Source: Chromera velia
Taxonomy: Eukaryota; Sar; Chromeraceae
NCBI GenBank assembly: GCA_018398765.1
Contig: JAHBMJ010000542.1
Coordinates: 8,042 to 58,504 of the forward strand
DNA length: 50,463 nt
Direction of reading: 5' to 3'
Below, one piece after another: positions 28,888 to 39,802 of this stretch. Position numbers and translations under genes: made by a program. The first letter of the stretch is position 1, and each line of letters begins with the position of its first letter. Below the pieces are notes generated by a model. The model was not told the DNA's origin. It saw only the letters and a list, made by a program, of their open reading frames with translations, and did no database searches.

Positions 28888-31816
28888 ATGCCTTGTGTGG
28901 ACGTGTTAGGGCTTCAGAGTAGGGTGAGGGGGTCAACGCGTGTGTGTTTGTGTGTGGATGGTGAGATGATGTTTGCGTTTGCTGTGGATTTGTGGGTCTG
29001 CAGGAGTATTATAAGCTCCTTGGCGTTCAGTGTGACGCCGACGTGCCGACCATTGCACAGGCTTACAAGCAGATGGTAAAGAAATGCCACCCCGATAGTA
29101 AACACCCCCAAACCGAGAATGGGACTGGCGGGGTGAGTAGAACGAAGGTAACAGAAACAGGCAATGCGACTGCGCAATCATCAGTTTCTGCTTCCAACCT
29201 TCTTTGCTGGAATGCCCTTATCTTTCGTTTGTTCAAGAATCTGGCGAAAGGGACGCTCTTTTGTGCTCGTCTGTTCTGCTCCTGAGTGCCGTTGGGGTCT
29301 TTCAATCCAAGTTTCTGCTCGCTGCATCTGTTCGACTGGGTGCCCACTGCCTGTCTCTTCTTTTCTTTCCTGAACGGATGAGCATTTGAGGGAGGAGAAA
29401 TCATCCGCACCACCTCTTGTGTCTGTGTGAACCGCCTGTGTCCATCTGGATTTGTTTTTGCAGTCTCACGAGAAAAGAGTGGAGAAATTTACGCAGTTGA
29501 CTCAGGCGTTCTCGGTTCTGAAAGATTCCGACCGCCGGGCGGCCTACGACAAGTACGGGAAGGAGCCAGATCAAACGCTGAGTGAGTTTCTTTCCTTTCG
29601 TTTTGTCCTTTCGTTTGCTGGCCCACTTGTTCCTCGTATGTCCTTACCTTTGTTCCTCGTATGTCCTTACCTTTGTTCCTCGTATGTCCTTACCTTTGTT
29701 CCTCGTATGTCCTTACCTTTGTTCCTCGTCTGTCCACCATTACTTTTTTTGTTTCTCGTCTGTCCTTACCATTCACCTTTTTTGTTTCTCGTATGTCCTT
29801 ACCATCCACCTTTTTTGTTTTTGTCTGTCCGTGCCTCAAGTTGCGTCAATTCAAGTCATCCCCCTAACGTTCTTCGTTCCTCCTCTTTTGTTTGTTGGCT
29901 CATCTGTGTGCATAGCCCCGTATCTTCAAACTGCGTGGAGCTTCAAAGGAAAAGAGAACAGCGGGTTCTCTCTCTCTCTCTCTTCCCGCGTGTGCAGAGT
30001 GCGTCAGTGTGTGTGTGTGTGTGTGCGTGCGTTCGTGAGTACAAGACCATTTCTGAACATAAGCCCCACCGCTTTCTGCCTTGCTGTCGGTCTGAGTTGC
30101 CTATCTGCAGGTTTCCAAGTGAACCCTTTGGAGACTCTCGCCCGAATTTCCCGTATGCGTCATCTGAAACAGCAGAAGGGGGAGGGTGAGGGGGCGTCTT
30201 GCAGTGAAGGAAGGGAGGATCCCGGTTTCTCTCTGCAGGAGCTGGCGGCCCTTCTGGTCGAGAACCCAGACCTCCTCGTCGAAAAGACGTGGATGTTGAA
30301 GCCTGCAACGGGGAAGGGTGGGAAGGGAAGTCAACAGAAGAAGGTTGAGGAAATAGCCCCACCCAAGAAGAGCAACGCGAACGGAAACGTGCGGGTTGTA
30401 CCGGAGGTGCCTGAGCAGTCAGGTACTGAGGTGGTCGAGGTAGACCAAGATGAGGAGTATGCCTCCGCCCGAGGAGGTCAAGGTGAGGCAGAGCATTCGG
30501 AAGGTGCGTATCAGGAGACGGAGGTGGTAGAGTATGATGTGGGTGAGGAGGAGGATGAGGATGGAGAAGATGGGGAGTGGGTGGGAGATGGACGAGCGTC
30601 TTCTGATTCTGAAGCGGATTCTGGAGGGGATTCTGACGAGACTGATTCGGTTGAGTCAGATGAATCCTCCGATGATTCAGATGTAGAACCCCCCCCTCCT
30701 CTGCAGACCCTAGAGATACATTCCGAGCTACCCGGCAAGGAGGGAGAAGCCTTGCAGCAGCCGGGAAAATTTCGAGTGAGAATTCGAGAGGACAATTTAG
30801 ACAGGTATTCCATCCCACAAATCCAATCATTGGAGCCGAAGTCCCTAGATCCCACAGGGCTCTCTGCGTGGGAGCTGGGCCCGAGGCCGGGGGATACTGC
30901 GTCTGCCGATACAGGGGGAAAGAGGAAAGGGAAGAAAAAGGGGGGGGAGAAGGGGACCGGGGGGGGGCAAAATGCTGCAGCGGGGGGGGGGCGTAAGCGC
31001 GCCTTTCGGTATGAATTCGCGGGTAGTTTTCTCTTTTCAGAGCTCCGTCCGTTGCCGGAGGCAGAGAGAAAGGCAGGACAACCGATGCCTAGGGGAGAAG
31101 TAAGGGGTGAACTTTTGACTCATGAGACTTTTGCTTCAGGAAATGATGCAACTCTTCGTCTTCTGTTGTTCAAAGTTGCATCGTGGTTGGATTTGAAGAC
31201 CGTTCCTGAGGGGGTGGACGCGTTTGTATTCCAGAACAGCAGCCAGGCCTCCGAGGGTCTGCTTCTCTGGTTCGACGTATGGCAGTCCGTGGCCTATCAG
31301 AACTTTCCTCTGGTGCCGTGCAGGTCCGTCAGTAGATAGATGCAAGTTAGCGTGAAACGCGCTCTTTCTCGTTTGCGTGTCTGCTCGTCTGCCGCCTTTC
31401 TCACCGTGTCGCTCGCGCTCTGCTTGACAGTCATCTTCATCGCTCTCATTTCGTCTCGTGCTCTTTTGCAGGCTTCCTGAATGATTGCTCTTTTGTGTCT
31501 CCTTCCTTCCTTCGCTTCCTTCCTTCTCCTGACCTTCCTGTGCCTTTCTCTTCCCGTCGATTTCCTTCTTCCCACCGCAGTATTGGTGCTCTTCTTGTGT
31601 GACAGATTGAGCGAGAGTCCGAGGCAGAGGGGGGGTGAGAAACGGTGACTAGCTCCCCTTTCTTTCTTAACTGCTCTCCGCACTGTTTGTGCCGATTTTT
31701 CAATCAAAACATCAACGGGCTCAGTTGGAGCAACCCCAAAACCTTGATGTGAAAAAAATTCTCTGCCTCCTCTCTCTCTCTCTCTCTCTCTCTGTCTGTC
31801 TGTCTGTCTGTCTGTC

Positions 31817-31855
<39 letters not shown>

Positions 31856-34800
31856 GCGTGCAGGTTTGTGCACTCGACGAACTTTGTTAATTTTCTGAAG
31901 CAGCTTCAGCTGGGTGACAGAACGTCTGAAAGGGAGGGGGGGGAAAAGGAAGTGTTGGACGGACAGCCTGATGACATCAGTTGGTGGTCTCGCCCGCGTG
32001 TCTCCTTTTCCGTTTCTGTTCTTGAGCTCTCTAAATTGCTTGACTATCTGAAAGCAAATTCTCTGAAGCTCTCAGTGCCCTACAAAGACGCACTGAAGGG
32101 CCATCCGAGAACGGCAGTCCTAAAGGACGCGTGGACCGAGCTAAGCGATGGAACGATCCAGTGGGGCATTTCCTTCGTCTTTCCTCTGAAACCTGCGCTG
32201 GGTCCCGACGAGACTCTGGTGAGTCAATTCCTGATGATTCACGTCTGTCTGGTTGATTCGCTCTTGTTCGTCATCCATCAGTCTGCTTGGTTAGCTCTCT
32301 TTCGGTCTCTCTCTCTTTCTCTCTCTCTGTGTGTGTGTGTGTGTGTGTGTGTCTGTGTGGCAAGCAAGATGAGAGGGCATTCCTTCGTATCTGATGTGCG
32401 CATGCGTGCCTGTGCATCCCCTTCTTGATTTTTGCCCGCTTTCCCCTTTTTTGCGCAATGATTTCCACTCGCATATCGCTTCTTTTCCGCTTCTTCTTGT
32501 ACGCAACGGCTCCTCCAGCCACACTTCGTGGTCAACCTCTTGTTTCTCTTTTCCCTTTACCCGTCCTGTCTGAGAGCATCTCTGTACCCTCTCTGTCTTC
32601 CCTTTCCTTCTTGCAGAAGCCTGATATGGTGGTGGAAGAGGAGGAGGAAGCGGCGAGACGGAAGAGCAAAAAGGAGGCAAAGCAGAAAAACAGAAAAAAC
32701 AAATTAAAAGCAACACAGGAAAATGAGGACGACCATGAAGGTACCTCAAATCAAAAGCAGCAACCTCAGTCCACGTCTTCCAAAGAGAAGGGCCCCCCTG
32801 TCCCCTCCACCCCCCCTCCATCCACCCCAAAGGGGCCCGCCTCGTCCTTATCACCCCCCAAGGTAGACACTCCCGCGCTGCCCACCGGCAAGAAGAAGAA
32901 AAAGGGTGCTGCTGCGGCTGCCGAGAGAGAAGGCAGTGAGGCACACGCGACTGTGACTAGTGGAGGTGGTGCGTCTGCTGGAGGGGGGAAGGCCACCGAC
33001 CAGCAGCAGAGAGGCGGAACATCCCGATCTCCTTCCCCCCCCGCTGAGTCTGTTGAGCCCTCTGAGGCAGGGACCGATGATCCGTACTCATCCCACTTGG
33101 GCGTTGGTGGTTCTTCCGCCAACGCGAGTATCTATGATGTGTTGGCGGAGATTGACGCAGCAGACGAGGGTGGGGAGTTTTTGCAAGTACGCAAAGAGCG
33201 AAAGAAAAAGAAGACCAAGGAAGAGCTGGAAAAAGAGCAGATAGAAAGAGAGAAGGAGTTGAAGGAACAGAGGGAGAAGGACAAGGAGCGCGAAAGAGAA
33301 AGAGAAAAGGAGAAGGAGAAAGAAAAGGAGAAGGAAAAGAAGAAACAGACACAGAAGCAACAGCAGCAGCAACAGCAGCACAAGGATGTCTCGCTTCCTT
33401 CCACAACTACACAGAAGTCAGACGTCAAAAATCTCCTTCAGGTAGAAAAGCACAACAAGAAAGCTCCTGTAGTCCACCAAAACATTCCCGGTCTTCCGCC
33501 CCCTCCTGCTGCTCCGTCCCACCACCAGCAGTCTCACGCTGCTCCTCCCACTGCAAAAGCTCAAGGCCAGCCATCTGCAAAACAGCAGGGGGGTGCAAAG
33601 GCCTCTGCTAAAGCACAGCAGCAGCAACAGCAGCACTCTCCGCAGACAGGTGGCGGTCTTGTCAGTGCCTCCAAGTCAAATTCCTCCACCTCCCGTGCAC
33701 GTTCCCGTTCCCCAGCCCACAGTAACCACCCACCTGCCGCAGGGACTGCCGTGCCTCCAGGAATGGAGAAGGCTTCTCGGGCGCGTGGACAGCAACAGAA
33801 GGAGCAGAACGCCCACATGCAAGCACAGCAGCAGCAGCAGCAGCAGCAGGCACAGCAGTCAGCGTCTGCCCAACGCACCTCCCCCCCCACACCTCAGCGT
33901 TCCTCTTCAGGCGCACCCCCGGCGACAGAAAACGAGTTTGTTCGCAAGGTTCTCGACCTCGAGGAAATCCTCCCTCAGGTCAGCCGTGCTCGCATTGCCG
34001 CTGCCCTCCGTGCCAAGCAGAACGATTTCGATGCTGCACTGGATTTTCTCCTGTCCGCTCTTGAGGATGAGGACGGTGGTGTTCTCATGAACTCCAACAC
34101 CAAGATCCCACAGCAGCAGCAACAGGCCCCGCCTCAGCACCAGCAGCAGCAGCATGCTCCTCCTCCTATGGAAGAGAGCCGAGGTGCTCTGTCCATGCCC
34201 CCTCCTCATGAGCCGGAGAGGATGCACGGGACGTTGGCACGGAGTGTGGAGGAAAGTGCCCCTCCTCCCGTTGCCGCAGGGCCTCTTGAGCCTCGCGGCC
34301 GTGGCCGAGGGCGTGGGGGACACGCAGCAGGAGGAGGCAATGCCGCTTCGCATCTTGAGCGTGTGGCTGACCCTGCAGCTGAGATAGAAAGAGAGAGACT
34401 CCTCGCGAGACAGCAGGCCCAAGCAGGTCGGGCCGGACGAATGGCCTCGGAGCCTAGTGCCGTCTCTGGCGGGGGCCCGTTGCATGACGGCGGTATATCT
34501 AGATTTGCCCACCCCGCCTCCCAGCAGCAGCAGCAGCAGAGGGGTAGGAGAAGTTTTGAGTCGGGTGAGCCTACTGTATCGACAGGTTTTGGTCGAAACA
34601 ACAGGAACCGCGGATTTCCTGCAGAGGATCCGAGTGAAGGTCAAACGCGTCACTTGATTGGCCAGGCGCTCCATCAGCAGCAGCAACGATCTTCCGTTCC
34701 GTCGGGGGCCCATCAATCTCTGGGAGAGATCACCCAGCAAGTAGCCAAATCCCTTTGGGGGGAGAATCCCGTGCCGATGCGGGAAGAGAAACCGGCTCCT

Positions 34801-36573
34801 CAGCCTGCTCTTCGGGGAGCAGAGAGGGTGGCGGATATTTTTGGGGAGATGGAGTCCCTAGAGAGACAGATGGACAGCGCGTGGAGAAATGCAGGGACAG
34901 ACGATCCTCTGGGGTCCCGCGGCGTCTCCGCTCCCGTGTTCTCTGCCGGGCCCCCTGTTGATGGGGGGGGTGAGTTAGCTCGGAATTTCCTCGGTACCGG
35001 GGGAACCATTGCCACGTCTCCCCCCCAAATGCCCTCCAGTGCCAATGACGGGGTGGTCCTAGATCCCTTCACAGACGAGACCCTAGACCCAATTAAGGGT
35101 CTTCTGAGTGAATTGGACGGAGGGAATTTATGGGATGATGGAGAACCCCTTGAACCCCTAGAGCCCCTCGAGCCGGGGCCCCCCTCACAGCCCACAGGCG
35201 CAGGGGTCCCTCTGACTTCTGCAGACCTGTCCCCATCTGCCGGGGCCCCTCCGGGTTTTGAAGGCGAGAAACCCAAACCCGATTTCTATGGCTGGTCCCT
35301 CGAGCAACAGGCCGCGAGGGGCCCTGTGGGCGCGCCGCAACAGGGGACAGCCTCCCGTGGTGTGACCGATTCCCTCGTGCTTGAGGGAAGGGGGGGGGGG
35401 ATGTGGGAACCGCCTGCCCCTGCCAGTTCAGGGCCTGCACAGGCCTCAGCTGGTTTGGGGCTTTTTTCCTCTTCTGAGGTGAAGGTTGTGGGGGAGTCGG
35501 GGGGTTCTGGTCAGTCTGGGCAGGGTGGAAGAGACCCCTTTAACTTCCAACAGCCGAAACCCGAACAGCAGAGGACGGGTTCAGGGCGGGTACAGGGTAC
35601 ATTCTATCCCCCCTCTGAGAGAGGAAGTCCCGGCGCCCTCGTACAGGGCACCCGTGGGTCCGCCGACACCACTCCTCTGTCGTCCGCCCCTGGTGGCGGC
35701 GCCAGGAGTGGCGGCGGGAGTGTGAAAGGAGGTTCGAGGGTGGCACAGCTCCTCGCTCCAGGAGGGGGCGGCGGTACGAATGCAGCCGGTGCGCTTGCAG
35801 CTGCTTTCTCCGACGCCACCTCTACCGCTACAGGCGGTGATCGGCTGGGGTTGTGGGAGCGTGGTAGGCAGGAGGGGGTGAGATGGGAAGAAATGGGGGG
35901 CGGGCGGGGAGATCATGCCAACCCTTCCCTTTCTCCTCAGGAGGCCCATGGTGGCGGGTATTTTGGGGGGTCACGCGGCGGTGAAGATGGGTATGGTGGG
36001 TGGGGTACGGCAGCGCCTAAGGCGTTGCTGAAGCGTCGTAGCGGTGGTGGAGAGCCGCCTGCACAGACGGGGGCTTCTCCCTTCTCTGGAGGTCGGTCTA
36101 CTTCCTCTAGTGGTGGTATGCCGTCTCGTGGTGCAGGCAGAGAGAAGGAAGGAATTCCGATGTCGGGCTCCGGCCTTCCCCCGGCCCATTTTGCCCCAAG
36201 TCCCCGAGCAGACAACTTTGATTTGCGAGAGGGTGGGTGGGGTGCTGTGCCTCAACAGCCCGCCCCCCCGGGTTTTGAGGGTCAGCTGACCTTCAGACTC
36301 GAACACCATGAAGATGGTGAGAGAGAACACGGGGGAGGTCGGGGACGTCACGGCCGTCAAGGGAACCACCCTGGCGGGCCCTCATGGGCCGCACATGGGG
36401 GGGGAAGGGGGGAGGGAGAGGAAGGCCACCCCCATGGTATGGGTATGGAGGGGGGACAGGGTAGAAAGGGAGCGGGGAACTCTTTCCGGGGCCGTGGAGG
36501 TACTCGGGGAAGGGGGCGGGGGGGTGGCAGCGGCCTGAGTGGCGCTGCACAGCCGTTCAACTTCCAGCAGTGA
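28888..36573 (+). CDS. J-domain protein with CUE-like domain and RGG/polyQ tail, 6 exons
   Basis: Exons 28888-28923, 29004-29132, 29464-29581, 30111-31323, 31864-32218, 32617-36573; all junctions are GT-AG and in phase (5,808 nt, 1,935 residues). The start is the ATG at 28888, which gives MPCVDVLGLQSR and a phase-0 junction into EYYKLLGV. Residues ~13-92 are a J-domain with HPD at 41-43 and AYDKYGKEP at its end, so an Hsp70 partner is expected. Residues ~95-500 include a strongly acidic Glu/Asp/Ser stretch. Residues ~440-617 are a folded domain of no known family. Residues ~1055-1100 (LEEILPQVSRARIAAALRA ... FDAALDFLL) look like a CUE/UBA-type ubiquitin-binding domain. The rest is low in complexity: charged KE repeats, polyQ, PPGFEG twice, FNFQQ twice (once at the C-terminus) and RGG/GRGR near the end. 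I infer a cytosolic or nuclear co-chaperone linked to ubiquitin or RNP granules. Confidence 0.85.
29004..29581 (+). CDS. J-domain exons 2-3 of the co-chaperone gene
   Basis: Exon 2 (29004-29132) encodes helices I and II and the HPD motif: YKLLGV ... IAQAYKQMVKKCHPDSKHP. Exon 3 (29464-29581) encodes helices III and IV: KFTQLTQAFSVLKDSDRRAAYDKYG. The intron between them lies in the loop after HPD. Confidence 0.92.
29629..29835 (+). repeat. 23-bp intronic minisatellite
   Basis: The unit tttgttcctcgtatgtcctt (plus acc) repeats about four to five times to ~29730, followed by diverged longer units (tttttgtttctcgt.tgtcc) to ~29835. It lies wholly in intron 3; the open reading frames across it are artefacts. 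Confidence 0.85.
31768..31854 (+). repeat. (TC)n(TGTC)n(TG)n tract next to a splice acceptor
   Basis: Three simple repeats in series end nine bases before the acceptor GTGCAG at 31863, forming an expanded pyrimidine tract for exon 5 of the J-domain gene. Confidence 0.9.
33928..34075 (+). other. CUE/UBA-like domain coding segment
   Basis: The protein segment is LEEILPQVSRARIAAALRA then KQNDFDAALDFLLSALED. CUE domains show a three-helix pattern with (M/L)FP or LP near the first helix, A-L-x-x-x in the second and D-x-E/D-x-A-x-x-x-L-L in the third. Here LP is kept, and the DFDAALDFLL helix fits well. Flanking regions are polyQ and Pro-rich. Confidence 0.65.
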
Positions 36574-39500
36574 CTGATTAGGATGGATGGATTAAGAGGG
36601 GAAGGTTGGAAGAAGATAAAGGAGAAGCGAGTGACTGTATCTGTCTCTTGCTCTCCTCCTCCCTTTTTTCTTCTCCACTGGTCGTTGGGATTTTTCCCTC
36701 GGCCTCCGATGAATCTTTCGGGGCTCGGTTGGAGTGGTGTCCCTTCTCTCTCTCAATAACTTCCCTTTCTTTTCTTCGTGATCGCTGTGCTTACGTGTGT
36801 GTGTCTTTCTTTGTCTTTTACTGGCTGCATTGAGTTGTTCGTTCTTTCTTTATTTGTGTGTAGTCGAAGGGGGTGGATGATTTGAGGAGAAGAAAAGATC
36901 TCTAAGAACGGATGGATGGATGGACCAGATCATTTAAAGATTTTTGCGGTGAGAGGGAGTGGCAGTGGGTTGGTCTGGTGGGGGGGTGAGAGGAATGCAG
37001 GAGGCAGGAGTGTACAGGAAGGTCAGAAGTGTGCTTGCATGGAGTGTGAAACAAGTTGTGAGGGACAAAAGACGCAAACGGATTTTGACGGGGGGGAATG
37101 TCCTTTGACTGTCAGGCAGTCTCGCAAATTCTTCTTGAAGGGGCCAGTGAAAGTTAAGAGCAGGGGCGCAAGAAAGGGAAGGGAGCAGTGGTTGTTTTCT
37201 CTCCTCCTTGTCTCTCTGTTTCCATTTTTTCTGGTTGAGTCTGTCCTTGTCAGTCTGTTGGTTTTTCCTCCCATTCTGTTTTTGTTGGTTGGTGCCGAGT
37301 TCGCTCGGCGGGCGGAGGAGTTGGGCTGGATCCTCTTTGGGGGATTGGGTAGGAAGGAAGAAGGAGAAAAAAGGCAACGGGTCCCCCCTGGGGTCGGAGA
37401 ACACCTAATTGTCATTTGGTTTCTCTCTCTGAGTCTTCTCTTCTCCTTTCTGTCCTTCCCTCTCTCTCCTTGTCTACCTCGTCTTCTCGCAGCCTTTCAA
37501 CCGAACGTCCGGATCGACTCGTTTCTTTCACGCATGCAAACACCTTGAGTTTCTGTTCTTCCTCTGTTCATTGTCTTATCAATCCTGTCGAGCTGCTGCT
37601 TCTCCCCTCCCTCATCTTTGAAAGTGAAGAAATGCAAAAGCCAACCTTGACTTCTCTATCTCGTTTGCTAGGCAGCCGCACACTTGAAGAAGTGTCCGTT
37701 CGAAACCGGCAGATTCAGAGTCGGTCAAAAGCAAAACAAAGTTTTTGAATGAATTAAGTCACTACCTATCCGTCCGTCATTCAGGCACAACTCGTTATCT
37801 GCCTTTGGAGAAGCCGGAGAAAGGAAGGAGGGCATGCGCAAGACTTCTTGTTTAAGTCCTTTCTTTTGTTATGTACTCCCGCTTTATGCTCCTTCCTCAA
37901 TTTTTCCTTCCAAGCAAAGAAGGTGGCGCAATACAGATCCTTTCCCTCTCTGTGGAGTGAGACAGCTAGGGAGGCATCTTGCAAGGGAATAGAATTGCAT
38001 TTGTTTGTTCGCTTGTTTGTGCACTTTTTCCTTCTCTCTCCTTGTCTCTTAAAGGGTCCCCAGGTGCGCTCTCTCTCTCTCTCTGTCTGTCTGTCTGTCT
38101 GTCTGTGGGACTCGGAAGAAGATTGGTGTAGTTAGGGAGAAGGGGTGGAGTTAGAAGGAAAGGAAGAAGAGCTGAAGTGACTCCTATTCTTCTCAACGCA
38201 AAGACTTGCCGTGATCAGATTGGCATCGGTCGACGGAATGAGACGGACAGGGAAATAGACAGAGAGACAGAATCAAAGAAGCGCAATTGAGTTACCCTCT
38301 ACTTCGCCCCTCATTCACTAGCTTTGTTTCCTCCTCGTACTTTGTTTCCTTCCATTCGTTCGTCGTCTTGTGGGTGGTAGGAGATCGGCTGTGCTCCTCT
38401 GCTTGGTCCTTGGTTCCCCTTCTCTCGTTTCTGCTGACTTGCATCACCATCGCCATTGTGTGTCCTTTAACTCCCTGTCTTTTCAGCCTTTGCATTAGTC
38501 TGCGTGCGTCATTGGCTCGTTTCATCAGTCATGTGGGTTTGGGGAGGGACAATACCTTCATTCGTGCTTTATCTATCGTCCTCCCTTGAACTTTCTTCCC
38601 CCCTGTCCTCTCTGTCTCAACCGCACTCTCCTCTCGTCTCCTCTTCTCTTCTGCACGACACGTGCAGCATGCCTCTGAATAAGGAAGGATCGGGCTGCGT
38701 GAAACGAAAAGAAACGAAACAGTCGGTCTGACTGACTCAGCATCTCTCTCTCTCTCGAAGGTTCCAACAACAAACGGAGGGGAGGCCGCCGGGTCTGCCT
38801 GTCACACACCCCTGTCTGTGCACCAGCGAGACTGTCCACAAAGCCGTCAAAGCACCCATTGATCTTCTTCCCCGTTATCTTTGCCGACCTGAATCACCGT
38901 CTGATTTTACTCACTTGTCTCGCCATGTGTTTCTCTCTCTCCCTGATCACGTCTAGGTCTGTCTGGCTGCGTCTCTACGTAAGGAACGCACGGGGGTAAG
39001 GAAGGAGATTGGTGCAGCTTTTCTTTTTCTTCGGGGACAAGCAAGAGAGAATGGCACTGCTTTACCTACACGCACAAGTGATCACCTCCCTTTGCCCCAT
39101 CCCTCTCCATCCGCCCGTCCATCATTTAACGAAAGGCACCCAGGTGGAACCTTGAGGAGCAAGCACCGGATCAACAAGGAGGCAAGGAAGAGACCGGAAA
39201 AGGAAAAAAACAGAGCGCGACTTGAACATGCTCCACCTAATTCTCCATCTGTCTCCATGTTCTCAATTGGTTGTGGTCTGAAGAATGAAGGTGGGAAGTG
39301 TTGACTATTGATTGCCTGACTGACTGCTGTACGTTCGACTTTTTCCTTCTTCTCTTCCGGGATGCAAATACGGAGTAGAGCACCCTCCCAATCCCCTTCC
39401 CTCCTTTCGTCTCTCCCTCAGGTTCCGATCGATCGACTCCTCTACGGGTGGTTTGTTTGGTTTGAATGCCCGTGATGGCAGTGAAAGAATTCAGGTGCAT

Positions 39501-39802
39501 GGACAGGGCTGCATTGTGATGAGAGGGAGAGAGAAGGGCCTCTCACAGCGCTGGCAAGGGCGTGGTGCTGGCCGGCTTAATTTATTTGCTCTGAGCAGCA
39601 GCGTAATCCAAGGCTGCACAGTTTTCTGCTCCAATACATGCAATGCGTGCGGAGGCTCTATGAAGCTTTCCCGACCCTCGTTGCAATGAAACGTCTCGCA
39701 AATGCTTGAATGCTGAATGTGGTATTGTGCTCTGGGTTGTCCTCAAAGCCTTGTTAGTGGCTTGGGATTTGGCGTCGCTAAATCTAGGATTTAACCCTCA
39801 AT
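36574..39802. other. Intergenic stretch without a recognisable gene
   Basis: The first part should hold the 3' UTR of the J-domain gene. Several open frames up to 210 codons exist (for example 36916-37548), but they are Leu/Ser/Phe-rich translations of T-rich sequence with no domain. A frame at 38762-38950 preceded by CTCGAAG, and one at 37672-37752 preceded by TTGCTAG, could be exons, but I cannot place them. TC/TGTC microsatellites lie at 38071-38106. Confidence 0.4.

Noticed and set aside
29582-30110. Long plus-strand frame over the 23-bp minisatellite as coding sequence
   Set aside because: It is intron 3 of the J-domain gene: GTGAGT at 29582 and TCTGCAG at 30110 join the flanking exons in phase.
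31103-31142. A mini-intron (GTAAGG ... TTCAG) inside exon 4 of the J-domain gene
   Set aside because: Only 40 bases long, and removing it breaks the frame; reading through keeps it.
36916-37548. A 210-codon plus-strand frame
   Set aside because: Leu/Ser/Phe-rich translation of T-rich DNA with no domain, no clear start context and no splice partners.
37672-37752. Short frame AAHLKKCPFETGRFRVGQKQ after TTGCTAG
   Set aside because: It reads like protein, but it is only 26 codons with no partner exon, so I could not assign it to a gene.
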